NCBI GenBank assembly: GCA_034509755.1
Contig: CM067557.1
Coordinates: 14,492,001 to 14,556,000 of the forward strand
From: Anisodus tanguticus
Taxonomy: Eukaryota > Streptophyta > Magnoliopsida > Solanales > Solanaceae
Reading direction: 5' to 3'
Length of the DNA: 64,000 nt
The notes under the pieces are model-generated. The model saw only the letters and a list, made by a program, of their open reading frames with translations, was not told the origin of the DNA and did no database searches. This document shows, piece by piece, positions 51,821-63,089 of the stretch. Numbering within the stretch: the first letter of the stretch is position 1; each line of letters opens with the position of its first letter. The translations under genes were made by a program, and so were the position numbers.

Positions 51821-52760
51821 ATGACCATAGATAATGTCTCGTTAAAACCTTACTAAAAAACTCAATGGGAAAAATTCTAGTGAAGGAAAAAGAGTACACA
51901 TTTCTAATAATACATATTTTGGTTGCCTCATTAAAAACCTTACAAGGAAAACTTAGTGGGACAAAACCTTATATAGAAAAAAGAGTACAACATGTATTAA
52001 CTCCCCCTGATGAGAACTTCAGGCCAAATGCTTGAGTCTTCGCATTCCAATCTTGTGCATTAACTTCTCGAAAGTTGCAGTTGGTAGAGACTTAGTGAAC
52101 AAATCAGCCATATTATCACTTGAATGAATCTGTTGCACATTGATATCACCATTCTTTTGGAGCTCGTGTGTGAAGAAAAACTTTGGTGAAATGTGCTTTG
52201 TCCTATCTCATTTTATGAATCCTCCCTTCAATTGAGCAATGCATGTTGCATTATCTTCATATAAGATTGTGGGTATTTTGTCACATTTTAAACCACATTT
52301 TTCTCGAATAAGATGTATCATTGACCTCAGCCACACAACTTCTCGGCTTACTTCATGAATTGCTATTATCTCAGCATGATTTGAAGAGGTCGCTACGATA
52401 GACTGCTTTGTAGATAGCCAAGATATGGCAGCACCCCCATATATAAACACATAGCCTGTTTGAGATCTAGCTTTGTGTGGGTCAGATAAATACCCTGCAT
52501 TGGCAGAACCAACAAGATTGGGACTGCAATTGTTAGAATAAAATAAGCCCAAATCGACAGTCCCTTTTAGATATCGCAATATGTGTTTAATTCTGTTCCA
52601 GTGTCTCCTTGTAGGAGCACAACTATATCTTGCTAACACATTAACTGAAAATGCTATGTCAGGCCTTATGGTATTGGCAAGATACATTAGTGCACCGATT
52701 GCACTAAGATATGGTACTTCAGGACCAAGAATTTATTCATTCTTTTCTTATGGTCGGAAC
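51821..52760 (-). pseudogene. Copia RNase H (51553-57968 element)
   Basis: Minus strand: MYLANTIRPDIAFSVNVLAR, HWNRIKHILRYLKGTVDLGL, NLVGSANAGYLSDPHKARSQ (the DADW motif reads ANAGY here), TGYVFIYGGAAISWLSTKQS, ATSSNHAEIIAIHEVSREVV and LYEDNATCIAQLKGGFIK. A stop at 52208 ends the main frame; degenerate text continues to about 51990. The first RNase H Asp is lost. Confidence 0.87.
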
Positions 52761-53545
52761 AGATATTTATTCACATCAAGTGATCTAACAACCATCGGAG
52801 TACTTAATAGATGTGTTTCATCCATATAAAATTGTTTCAACACTTTTTCTGTATATGCAGATTGATGGACAAAGATACCATTTGTCAAATGTTCAATTTG
52901 TAAACCAAGACATAATTTTGTCTTTCCAAGATCTTTCATCTCAAATTCCTTCTTTAAATAATCAATCGCCCCTTTGAGCTCTGCAGAAGTTCCAATGAGG
53001 TTTATGTCGTCAACATATACAGCAAGTACTACAAAACCGATATTGTTTTCTTTATAAAAATACATGGGCAAATTGCATCATTTGTATAGCCTTCCTTTAA
53101 CAAATACTCACTAAGGTGGTTATACCACATGCGTCCGGATTGCTTTAAACCATACTCTGATCTTTGCAATCTGATTGAGTGCATTTCTCGAGACTTTGAA
53201 CTACATGCTTCAGGCATCTTAAATCCTTCAGGAATTTTCATGTATATTTCATTTTCAAGTGTTCCATAGAGATAGGATGTAACCACATCCATTAAATGCA
53301 TCTCAAATCTCTCATGGACAGGGAAACTAATGAGATAATGTAACGTTATTGCGTCTATAACGGGTATGTCTCTTCATAATTGACGCCAGGCATTTGTGAA
53401 AATCCTTGTGCAACAAGGCGTGCCTTATATCTTTGTATATCATTTTTCTCATTTCCTTTTCACACAAAAACCCATTTATAGCCAACATGCTTAATACCAT
53501 TAGGTGTTTGGACTACAGGTCCAAAAACTTCCCTTTTGGTAAGTG
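52748..53545 (-). pseudogene. Copia reverse transcriptase (51553-57968 element)
   Basis: MHLMDVVTSYLYGTLENEIY, MKIPEGFKMPEACSSKSREM, LQRSEYGLKQSGRMWYNHLS, LLKEGYTNDAICPCIFIKK, then after a frame change VLAVYVDDINLIGTSAELKG (intact YVDD, about 53000-53011) and LKKEFEMKDLGKTKLCLGLQ. The N-terminal part between 53300 and 53545 reads HVGYKWVF and YKARLVAQGF in pieces with stops. Confidence 0.87.
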
Positions 53546-53548
53546 AGT

Positions 53549-54470
53549 TTAACTCTGATTGAGTTGCCTCTTGCCATTTTGGCCAATCACACATCTTTCT
53601 CGACATTCTTTAACAGTTTGGGGTTCAAGATCCTCACTATCTTGCATAATTCTAGTTGCACTATTATAAGCAAAGACATAATCCACGTTTATTTTCAAGC
53701 GATTCAAATTAGTCCTAACATCACTTGAATTTATTGATATTTCTTCAATTTCTTGAGTTTGAGGCTCATTGATTTCTTCAAGAATATCAGGATTGATCAA
53801 ATCTTACATTTCTTTATGAGATTTTTTCTTAGTGTCATCTTGACCATTTATTTTTCTTTTTCTAGGGTTCCAATCCTTAGAACTCAATAGTCTACCACGC
53901 TTCAGGCGTGTTTTGGACTCATTTGCTATGACACTAGTAGATGGTCCTACAGGGACATCAATCCGAATTGGGATATTCTCTGCATGGATATGTGATTTGG
54001 TAATCCTTTTCAAATCTGCAAATGCATCTGTCATTTGATTTGTTATTTTCTGCAAGTGAATAATCTTTTGGACCTCTTGCTCACAAATAGAAGCACATGG
54101 ATCAAGATGAGACAATGATGAACTATTCCACAAATTTTTCCTTTTTATTTCATTATTCTCTCCCCTTAATTTTGGAAAAATTGTCTCATCTAATCGACAA
54201 TCAGCAAATCGAGCAGTGAACATATCTCTTGTTAATGGTTCAAGATAGCGAATAATCGAGGGAGATTCAAACCCAACATATGTTCCTAATCTTCTTTGGG
54301 GTCCAATCTTGGTGCGATGTGGTGGTGCTACATGCACATATACGGCGCATCCAAAAATTCTTAAATGAGATATATTAGGTTCTTGACCCAAAACTAATTG
54401 CAACGGAGAAAATTTATGATAATTTGTCAGTCTAAGACGAACAAGTATTGTTGCATGCAAAATAGTGTGA
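53549..54470 (-). pseudogene. Copia linker and integrase C-terminus (51553-57968 element)
   Basis: Open over 218 codons at 53804-54460: LTNYHKFSPLQLVLGQEPNI, SHLRIFGCAVYVHVAPPHRT, RRLGTYVGFESPSIIRYLEP and FTARFADCRLDETIFPKL, then an acidic and basic linker to SKDWNPRKRKINGQD. A second frame (53549-53800) continues to the reverse transcriptase. The region lies between integrase and polymerase, as usual in this lineage. Confidence 0.85.
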
Positions 54471-55300
54471 CCCTAAACAGACGTGGGCAACCTCATTTTC
54501 ATAAGTAATGGTCTTGCTATCAACTGTAGATGTTTAATTAAGGACTCTGCAAGGCCATTTTGAGTGTGAACATGAGCTACAGGATGTTCAACTTTTATCC
54601 CAATTGATAAACAATAATTATTAAATGCTTGGGATGAAAACTCTGCAGCATTATCAAGGCGAATATACTTTATCGGATTATCAGGAAATTGTGCCCGTAA
54701 TCAAATTATTTGTGCCGGTAATTTTGCAAACGCCAGGTTGCGAGATGATAGTAGGCACACATGAGACCATATAGAAGAAACATCTATTAGGACCATAAAA
54801 TATCTAAATGATCCACCAGATGGGTGAATAGGTCCACAAATATCCCCATGTATACGTTCTAAAAATTCAAGGGATTCAAACCCAACCTTTGTAGGTGATG
54901 GCGTGATAATTAACTTGCATTTATAACAAGAAGGACAAGAAAATTCATTATTTAAAAGAATCGTCAAGTTCTTTAATGGATGCCCATTTGAATTTTCTAT
55001 AATTCATCTCATTATTATAGATCCAGGGTGTCCCAGTCGATCATGCCAAAGTACAAACATATTTGAGTTAGTAAACTTCTAGTTTACGACAGAGTGTGCC
55101 TCAATTACACCAATTTTTATCCAATATAAAGGATTATTCTTGAGAATTCTCAATGTTCTCTTATTTATAATATTACCATCATAGTGACAATTATTATTTT
55201 GTCCTTTTTCACGCTCACGTTCATTCATACAGTCCTGATAATTATTTAGTCTTCTTTCAGACTTTTGATTTATCGCTCTCACATTCGCTTCATGGAATGG
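54471..55300 (-). pseudogene. Copia integrase core (51553-57968 element)
   Basis: Minus strand: the zinc-finger part includes LPWHDRLGHPG-like text with CPSCYKCKLIITPSP, then LEFLERIHGDICGPIHPSGG (first Asp), FRYFMVLIDVSSIWSHVCLL, and in a further frame the NAAEFSSQAFNNYC-like block with the second Asp replaced, and AHVHTQNGLAESLIK (Glu). Three frames are needed. Confidence 0.83.
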
Positions 55301-55381
55301 AGCAGATCCAATTGGACGGATTTCATAATTTTTCTTCAGAAAGATATAATTGTACCTTAATCATCATTATATCATCAATAT

Positions 55382-55610
55382 GGTGCATCGGGTCACAACC
55401 TCGATGTCTTACCCATATAAGACGTGATAGACCATAATACGTTGGGACCCAACCATATATCTTATCACCTTGGTGCGTATGACTTGAAATCAATGACTTA
55501 CCCTCATAAAGTCATGTTAGGCCATAATGTGTTGAGACCCAACCCAATATATTATCATTATGGTGCATCAGGACTTGAACTTGATGTCTTACCCTCATAT
55601 ATATCACAAC
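55382..55610 (+). repeat. 90-bp tandem repeat, about 2.5 copies
   Basis: Units start at 55382, 55472 and 55562 (GGTGCAT or GGTGCGT), spaced exactly 90 bp. Shared words are CTTACCCTCATA or CTTACCCATATA, GACCCAACC and ATATTATCA-type ends. Ninety is a multiple of three, but no open frame of note runs through. Confidence 0.85.
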
Positions 55611-56671
55611 TTTTTTCATTCACCCAAAGGAATTAAACATAATTTTGCGTAGCCACAACTAGGCATAAAATAATTTTATAATATTTTTTTATTTTTTTCA
55701 TAAATATTGCTCCAAGAGCACATTCGACATCATAAAAATAAAGAATGTTCTCTTTTACATTCTTGTACTTGATCTTAAATCTATTCAGATCAATATTTAT
55801 GTATTTTCAATCTTGTAGAATAATTGAATGTCATTAAAAACACAACTTGCTGCTTACATGAGGAGACCTTTCAAAGCTTATTCTTTCCTTGTACGGGTGT
55901 GAGCTATAACTTTTGTACATTATCATAAAACTTATAAAGAATAATTTTCTACCAGCAATACCAGTCCATAAATAATAAACATAGCGAGCATTTAAAAATA
56001 TTTTCACTTTAAGTGATCATAATAACCAACCATAATTAATAATACCTTAAACGTATTATTACTTAACTTTACAGTTATAAAGTTAAATACTTAATCAGAA
56101 TAAAACTTTATGAAATATTTATTGTCAGTCTAACAGTTATATATTTCTTACAATTCGGTAAGTAACATTTGCTAATGGAACAGATATGTATCTCACGTTA
56201 TAACCTTTACAATATAATGAAGATACAACTAATGTTGATATTCAAATAAATATGATGATCATCACTCCCTTAATATGAATGACGATCAAGATGCAATTAA
56301 TTACTGATATTTGCATTCACATATTAATTACATTTTTAGTCACGTGCAAAGTCTTTTATCATAGAGAAAAGTATTTGACACACAAATGTTTCATGTGATA
56401 GTTAATTCATCAGCTAATTCACGGGCTATACCATTACTGAATAAAATAATATATATACAATCTCATATCTATGACGGTTTACTTGTTTTAAATAATATTT
56501 GGCATTTTATGAATAATAAAATAATATCATATATGATCGAGCGGTAATTTTCTTATATCGTATCACATATATTCAAACACATAATAGTGATTAAGGTAAG
56601 ATTATTTGATGACACATATGTGATTGTAACTATAAGACTAAAGACAATGAACATATATCAAATTCATTTAA
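55611..56671. other. Leader region of the 51553-57968 element, no gag recognised
   Basis: AT-rich sequence where gag would be expected. No ORF with Gag motifs is seen on the minus strand; gag is either absent or too decayed to read. Confidence 0.5.
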
Positions 56672-56679
56672 GCTACTAT

Positions 56680-57474
56680 TAGGGGTGGGCATGTATCGGT
56701 TTTGTATCCGAAAAATATGAACCGAATAAAAATCGGTTTTTTAAAAAAAATTGAATACAACTTTTTTTAAAAAAAATGATATGTTTGGTTTATATCGCCG
56801 AACGTATCGGATTATATCAGTTTTTTCTAGTGGCCGGGTCGGGTCGGGTCGGGGAATTTTTATTTTTTTTAATTGAATTCCAAAATTGAAATTGACATTC
56901 ACACCTACACTATCATGAAATTTCGACGTTGAAATCTATTGTGTATCGTGAGATGTTTACTAAAGAAAAAACAAGAAAAATTAGAAATCGATTTGGGGGA
57001 AAACACAAATTGATTGGGAAATCGGAAGTATTTCTAAAAATTGGCTGTTTGACCGGCCCGTCTCGAAAACATACGCAAAATCATAAAAAATTGGGTAAAA
57101 CGGACATCCGAGCGCAGAGTTATGACCATTTAAAGTTTTACCAATTTACAACTATTTTCCCTCCCTACATTTTATGTCAATGCTTCTGTGATATGTTAAT
57201 CAAGTTCATGTCGCATGCAACTTCCATAAAAGCTTCATAGATTGGCTTCAATGGCTATGATTCAAGAGATAGTAGTAGCCTAAAAAATTATATATTTAAT
57301 TCAGTTTTTCGATTCGGTTTGTATCCAAAATTTAAAAACTGAACCGAATCACTAAATCCTGATTCGGTTCGGTTTTTCAAAAAATCGGTTTTTAAAAAAA
57401 AAAAGAGAAAAAACCGAACCGAAATTCGGTTCGGTTCGGTTTTTTCGGTTCTCCGGGTTTTTTGCCCACCCCTA
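56680..57474. mobile_element. hAT MITE with 8-bp target duplication
   Basis: Flanked by GCTACTAT at 56672-56679 and 57475-57482. Termini TAGGGGTGGGCA and TGCCCACCCCTA are perfect 12-bp inverted repeats. The interior is rich in CGGTTCGGTTTT and its complement, a pattern that recurs inside. No transposase. It may have been mobilised by a hAT relative of 37479-40830, which has a similar TAGGGGTGG end. Confidence 0.92.
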
Positions 57475-57695
57475 GCTACTATAGCAATCACTGTCGTTAG
57501 TATTATTTCATGCTTATGTCTTGAGATTTCAAGATATAATTAAGTTCAAGACTGACATGTGGTTGAATGTAAACTAAACTGATAATTATGTATTCCTAGA
57601 ATCAAATTAAATTTTTTTTTTTGAAAAACATACCTTGCTTGGTGTTCGTAACACAAAAATGAAAATCATACCGAAACCTTCTCAGTTGATTAGAG

Positions 57696-57710
57696 CTTCG
57701 TGTTGATAAC
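57696..57710 (-). promoter_or_regulatory. Primer-binding-site region of the 51553-57968 element
   Basis: On the minus strand the LTR ends ATAACA and is followed by CGTTATCAACACGAAG. This is not the TGGTATCAGAGC type seen in the other elements; which tRNA it pairs with I cannot say. Confidence 0.5.
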
Positions 57711-57711
57711 G

Positions 57712-57968
57712 TGTTATAAATTGATATCAATATAAGACAAGAAATGTAGACAAAGATCTAGAGAGGAGGGATAAGACTTTCTTCTTATTTCAAGTGTATA
57801 CGAGTGTCCATTCAAAGGTGAATAACATCCCAATTTATAGGATGAAACCACCCAAAAGGTTACAAATATTAAGTGCCCAAATTAATAGGTACATGTAACA
57901 TACAAAAGGTTCATGGAACTTAGTGAATGTGTATGAACATCCATACAATGAATATGTATTTCATAACA
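57712..57968 (-). repeat. 5' LTR of the 51553-57968 element
   Basis: TGTTATAAATTG to ATTTCATAACA on the plus strand, 257 bp like the other LTR and differing by only about ten bases by eye. Confidence 0.92.
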
Positions 57969-57973
57969 CAGAC

Positions 57974-59633
57974 CCTATACTTCTTTATTAATTTTTTAAC
58001 TAGAAATTAGTCATATTTGCCCCTCTACTGTTAAGACTTATTTATATTTATCCTCCTTTTGAGTATTTGATTCTATATACCCTCATCGTTTGCCTTTTGA
58101 ACAAAAAACTAGTATAGTATTCGCGCGATGCACGATTATTATTAAATTAAATTATGATTGGGATTTTATTTGTTTGAACGCATTATTGAGTTTACAAATA
58201 TCTAACTGTCATCTTATTTTTTAATGCAATATATCCAATAATAACAACTTTATAAATTTAAGGGAAACTGTTTGGTCCGGGGCTACGGATAAGCAAGAAT
58301 ATGTAAGAATAAAACAGTAACAGCTAAAGCAATTAAAACAGTTTCTGGATGTTGCCTTCAATGTTGTGTCAACATCTGAGGCAACATTGTGATAAAACAA
58401 TTAAAAACTTTTAAAGAGTAAATGCAGCGGAAAAGTAAAGAGACACAAGGTTTATATTTTCAAAGGTATATATTAATATATCCCTTGATGGTCAATGACC
58501 AAAGAATTGTATAAATTATATACAATTACAAATGAATTTCTTTTTACAAGATTGAACAATAAATGCGAAAAAGAAATTACAAACAAAAATGAAGTCGCAG
58601 ATGACTTCAGCCTAAAGTTAAAAGATCTAAAAAGATAAATACAACATCTTCATTACTATTGCTTGAAATATAAGCTTGATCTAGAATCGAGCAGCAGTAG
58701 TAATGTGGGACTAGATGTTGTTATACAACTTTAGGCTAAGTGTGTTGATCCGAGCTTTCTAAGGTGAATATCCGAGAGCTCTCTTGGTAATTCTTCTCGT
58801 TCAATTCTGGATATCGATACTCTGAAGTTTCCTTCTATTTATAGTGTGGAACTTCCCTTGAAATCCTCACTGGTTGGTTGCGGAGGCTGAGTAAAAGAAG
58901 GCTTCAGCTTAGACCGGTTCTTGCTCCTTCAAAAGCTCAACGTTCTGGACTTGGTCTCCACGCTGCTTCCTCTCCAAGCTTTGACTGTTTCTTTTACCAC
59001 GTTTTAAACACAACATCATTGTTAGTTTGCCTAGGTCATTTTTTACTCACAGTAATACAACCTGTTTTGGCCGGAAGAATAGGCAAAATCGTTACAGGGA
59101 TGTTGTCAGGAATGTTGTCACAGCATCACAGGCAACATTCTTATTTTCATAAGATGTTGTCCTGAGCATTTACAGATGTTGTCACAACATCCATCCAACA
59201 TCAACATAAACAAATGACATAAATACAGTCCTCAAGTAACATTTCGATGAACCTCAATCAAGTTCTTGACTCACAGAAATGACTTTTTCCTGAAAGACTT
59301 CAATCAAGTTCTTGACACATTTGAAATGATGTAATAGCTACATTTTAGTTGACTCCTAACGATTCAATGAATTTTGGTTTTTAGCTACAGAATCTATTCG
59401 TCACTAATTTCTATTTTTTCATATTGGATGTACATAAGGTGTGGAGCTAATTCCTATTCTTTTTCATAATGGATGTACATAAGGTGTGGACAAACGTCAG
59501 ATGCAAAGAACATTGTCTCAAAGAAACTGCTTTACTTGGAATACCATGATTGAATGGCACATGAAATGAGGAAAGATAAACCAAAAAATTATCAATGGGA
59601 GAGAGAAGGTTTTAGAATTTTTAGGAGATTAAC
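57974..59633. other. Non-coding; palindrome-rich, possibly LTR-derived
   Basis: Nothing coding is recognised. Two clusters of ATGTTGYC/GCAACAT words (58346-58392 and 59098-59208) surround about 700 bp of AT-rich sequence; GATGTTGTCACAACATC (59175-59191) is a perfect palindrome around one base. A near-exact direct repeat of TTTTCATATTGGATGTACAT (59426 and 59463) lies further right. A decayed solo LTR is possible but unproven. Confidence 0.4.
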
Positions 59634-59892
59634 GTAAAATAATCCCTTGATTATTTTCATTAATGAAGAGTATATATACAATTTACAATTTTCATAATAG
59701 GAAAATTATATTCCTATTCTACTCCTAAAATATTATTCTACTTGTACAATAATTATACAATTATGGTAAGTGTACAACTCTAATTTAATTACAACACGGG
59801 ATATAACAGTCGTTTATAACAGCCGATTATGCAACAATCTACCCATGATATACACAGCGTATATACCGTGTATATCACGGGTATTTATCACA
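59634..59892 (-). repeat. 3' LTR of the 59634-64000 element
   Basis: On the minus strand it starts TGTGATAAATACC after the purine tract CTGCGAGGG and ends near AAGGGATTATTTTAC. It has the family 3' half (ACCATAATTGTATAATT-type, GAGTAGAATAGGAATA) and a hairpin-prone TATACACGGTATATACG start. Confidence 0.85.
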
Positions 59893-60520
59893 CCCTCGCA
59901 GTCATAGCGGGCGATTTTCGTACGCTGAGACTGTCCCTAGAATCTTCAAAGAGAACCGATGGAAGACCCTTAGTAAAAATGTCGGCAATTTGATACCTGG
60001 AAGGGACATGCAGGACGCGTACTTGTCCACGAGCTATCTTTTCGCGAATAAAATTATTCATCTCAATATGTTTAGTGCACTAATGTTGAACTGGATTGCC
60101 AGAAAGGTATACGGCACTAACATTATCACAATAAACCAAGGTAGCTTTGTGAACTGGAAAGTGAAGCTCCAAGAGAAGACTTCGTAGCCAACAAGATTCA
60201 GAAACCACATTGGCCACCCCTCGATACTCGGCCTCTGCACTAGAGCGGGATAACGTAGCTTGCCGTTTGGCAGACCATGAGACCAAGTTATCCCCAAGAA
60301 ACACACAGTAACCAGACTTAGAGCGTCTGGTGTCCGGACAGCCACCCCAATCAGCATATGTGTAAGAGAAAAGTGTAGAGACCGACGACGGATAAAGATG
60401 CAAGACACAATCAAGAGTGCCCTGTAGGTAGCGTATAATGCGTTTGAGCGCATTCATGTGCTCAATCCGAGGATCATGCATAAACAAGCACACATGCTGC
60501 ACAACATACATAATATTCGG
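59893..60520 (-). pseudogene. Copia RNase H (59634-64000 element)
   Basis: Minus strand, open over 143 codons from 60511: MYVVQHVCLFMHDPRIEHMN, IRYLQGTLDCVLHLYPSSVS, SYTYADWGGCPDTRRSKSGY (TDADW reads TYADW), SWSAKRQATLSRSSAEAEYR and YCDNVSAVYLSGNPVQH. It then frameshifts and ends with HIEMNNFIR-like and DIFTKGLPSVLFEDS text. The first Asp of the RNase H motif is replaced by Tyr. Confidence 0.88.
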
Positions 60521-61416
60521 TCGCGTAAAAGTAAGATACTAAAGAGCCCCTGCAAGACTATGATAGTGGGTGGGGTCCTCATATGGAACTCCAGCCGCAG
60601 CGCCCAGCTTGGGTTTAGTATCAACTGGAGTGGAAGTATATTTACACGAGGACATATCAGCTCGCTCAATGATCTCAGTTGCATACTTTCTTTGTGATAA
60701 GAATAACCCACATGCATGACGAGTGACAGCAATCCCCAAAAAGTAACTCAAGGGCCCCAAGTCTTTCATAGCAAACTCAGAACTGAGCATTGTCATGATA
60801 GACTTACGCAAAGCATCAGAAGAAGCAGTCAAGATAATACCATCAACATATAATAGTATATAAGCCAGGGAAGTACCACGACGATATATGAACAATGAAT
60901 TATCAGATCGGATGTGTGAAAACCCAATAGATGAAACATAGTCTGCAAATCTCTTATACCAAGTCTGTGGGGCCTGCTTAAGCCCATACAAGAACTTCTT
61001 CAATAAATAGACATGATGAGGATATTTGGGGTCTTGAAAACCTAAGGGCTGATGCATGTAAACGGTCTCCTTAAGATCAACATGTAAGAAAGCATTTTCA
61101 CATCTAACTGGTGAATGGGCCAAGCTTTCGAAAGAGCCAGACTGAGAATAATGTGAATGGTAGCCGGTTTGACCACTGGACTAAACGTCTCACCATAATC
61201 CACGCCAATCTGCTGAGTCTTACCATCACCTACAAGACGTGCCTTATGCCTCGCAAAAGAACTATCAGAATTATCCTTATGAGTAAAAATCCACATAGAC
61301 CGAATAATATTAACACCAGAATGATGGGGTACCAACTCCCATGTCTTATTTTCAATAAGAGCATCATATTCGTCGTTCATAGCCAATTTCCAATTCAGGT
61401 CATTTAATGCGGACAC
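60521..61416 (-). pseudogene. Copia reverse transcriptase with YVDG (59634-64000 element)
   Basis: ALNDLNWKLAMNDEYDALIE, WELVPHHSGVNIIRSMWIFT, GVDYGETFSPVVKPATIH, WPIHQLDVK, then a frameshift at about 61090, AFLHVDLKETVYMHQPLGFQ, KKFLYGLKQAPQTWYKRFAD, and LLYVDGIILTASSDALRKSI. The polymerase box is YVDG, not YVDD (about 60838-60849), which removes an essential catalytic Asp. FAMKDLGPLSYFLGIAVTRH follows. Confidence 0.9.
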
Positions 61417-61985
61417 TGGGTTACGGGGTAAGGAGATTTAAGAATATTAGAATTTAGATTAAAATGTCTTTTTGGTTTAAAAAATACCTCGTTGACTACG
61501 AGTGATCGGTCTATGACTCGGTGGAGAATGGGGTGGATTTTGGGAGAAACTCGTATGGGAGATAGGAGCCGAGGCAGAAGCAAAAACTGAAGCTGGAACA
61601 GTGTCGGGATTGGGCTAGGCAACTGGCCCAATTGCCGATACTGGGGCAGAAACAATACTGGAAACATTGGGAGATGGCGGAATAGTATGTCCAGCAAGCA
61701 GTGGACCTGCTGGTGGAGTTTGGGTGCGGAAATCAGCCGATAATGGTTGATAAGATACGGGGAGACCTCGTTATCTAAAAAAGTATATGAACTAGGCACA
61801 GGATTACTCACCTTAGAAAACGGAAATTGGGTCTCATAAAAGAAATCATGGCGACTAATGATGATTTTATTAGAGGATAAATCAAAACATTTATAACCAC
61901 GATGATTAGATGGATAACCCAAAAACACACAAGCGGTAGACCGGGCTTGAAGTTAGTTAATAGTAGTTCACGGGAAAAGCGGATA
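61404..61985 (-). pseudogene. Copia integrase tail and linker (59634-64000 element)
   Basis: MFLGYPSNHRGYKCFDLSSN, KIIISRHDFFYETQFPFSKV, then a Pro/Leu/Ser-rich linker to FFKPKRHFNLNSNILKSPYP, which leads into the reverse transcriptase. Frames change at 61928-61986. Confidence 0.85.
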
Positions 61986-63077
61986 TCATAAACACCCAAA
62001 GACTCTAAGATGGAAATACGAAGGATTTTTATTATAGAGGACTTTAAGAGGAGACGCATATGCCAACCCTTTGGTAGGAAGAATGTTAAGAAGATACGTA
62101 GCCATTTGTAGAGCATGATACCAAAAGGAAGGGGGTACGGAAGCATGGACCAATAAAGTGCGGACAATATTATTAATGGTACGAATTTTTCGTTCGGCTT
62201 TCCCATTTTGTGAGGAAGTATGAGGGCAAGAGAAGCGAAAAACTATGTCATTAGTATCACAAAAATCCCGAAACAACCCATTATCATATTCTTTGTCATT
62301 ATCACATTGAATATTTTTTATTTTCCGATCGAATTGGGTACGGATGAATGCTCTAAATTTTAAGAATGTGGAAAAAACTTGTGATCTTTTCGCTAACGGA
62401 AAGGTCCATAAAAATTTAGAAAAATCATCCATAAATAGAACATAATAACGATGGCCCACAGAACTTAAAATGGGAGATGTCCATAAATCGTTATGAATAA
62501 TATCAAATGTCATTAAAGTACGAGAAGTAGAGGCTACAAATGGTAATCTAACATGTTTTCCTAAAGGACAAGGTTGACAAATTGGAGTACTACGAGTACC
62601 CTTACAAGAAATAAAATTATTTTTATTCAAGGAATAAATAATTGACGACCCAGGGTGACCCAAACGTCTATGCCAGAAGGAAGGAGATAGAGCTGCAAAA
62701 GTAGATGGCAAGACTTGACTCGAGAGACCAGAGGCGAGCGTGATTGGATAAAGATCTCCCCTACTATTACATCTCATGAGTGGTATCCCCGTCTTGAAAT
62801 CCTTTACAGAAAACCCAAAAGGATCAAAATTAATCAAAACCCAATTATCAGTGGTGAATATACGAATATACACCAAATTTTTAATTAAGTTAGAGGTATG
62901 AAGGGCATTTTTCAAGACAAGAGGCGGATGTGGGGAAGACAAAGTTGCATGACCATAACCATGAATTGGAATTGAGGTGCCATTACCAACAATTATGCCA
63001 CGATTTTCGCTCAAATTGGAATAAGACGAGAGATTACCTTGATCGGATGTCATATAAGAAGTGGCGTCGGTATCCAT
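61986..63077 (-). pseudogene. Copia protease and integrase, open over 363 codons (59634-64000 element)
   Basis: From 63077: MDTDATSYMTSDQGNLSSYS (the protease motif is D-T-D rather than D-T-G), GNGTSIPIHGYGHATLSSPH, GFSVKDFKTGIPLMRCNSRG, then the HHCC finger FWHRRLGHPGSSI with CQPCPLGKHV and the core FDIIHNDLWTSPILSSVGHR (first Asp), QCDNDKEYDNGLF (second Asp), SQNGKAERKIRTINNIVRTL (Glu). The integrase triad is complete and unbroken. The protease is likely dead because the Gly after D-T is Asp. Confidence 0.9.
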
Positions 63078-63089
63078 GTACTAATTAAC

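Larger units (their letters stand above)
51553..57968 (-). mobile_element. Copia retrotransposon, minus strand, near-identical 257-bp LTRs
   Basis: Both LTRs are 257 bp. Flanking bases are AAGAC (51548-51552) and CAGAC (57969-57973), a target duplication with one mismatch. Reverse transcriptase, RNase H and integrase are readable on the minus strand; no gag is recognised in the roughly 2 kb before integrase, which holds a 90-bp tandem repeat and a hAT MITE. It represents a copia lineage different from the others here. Confidence 0.9.

Noticed and set aside
55424..55636. 70-codon plus-strand ORF with repeated HNTLGPNHISYH-type words
   Set aside because: Translation of the 90-bp tandem repeat; no sign of coding selection.
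57288..57491. 67-codon minus-strand ORF rich in Arg/Thr/Glu
   Set aside because: Translation of the hAT MITE end.
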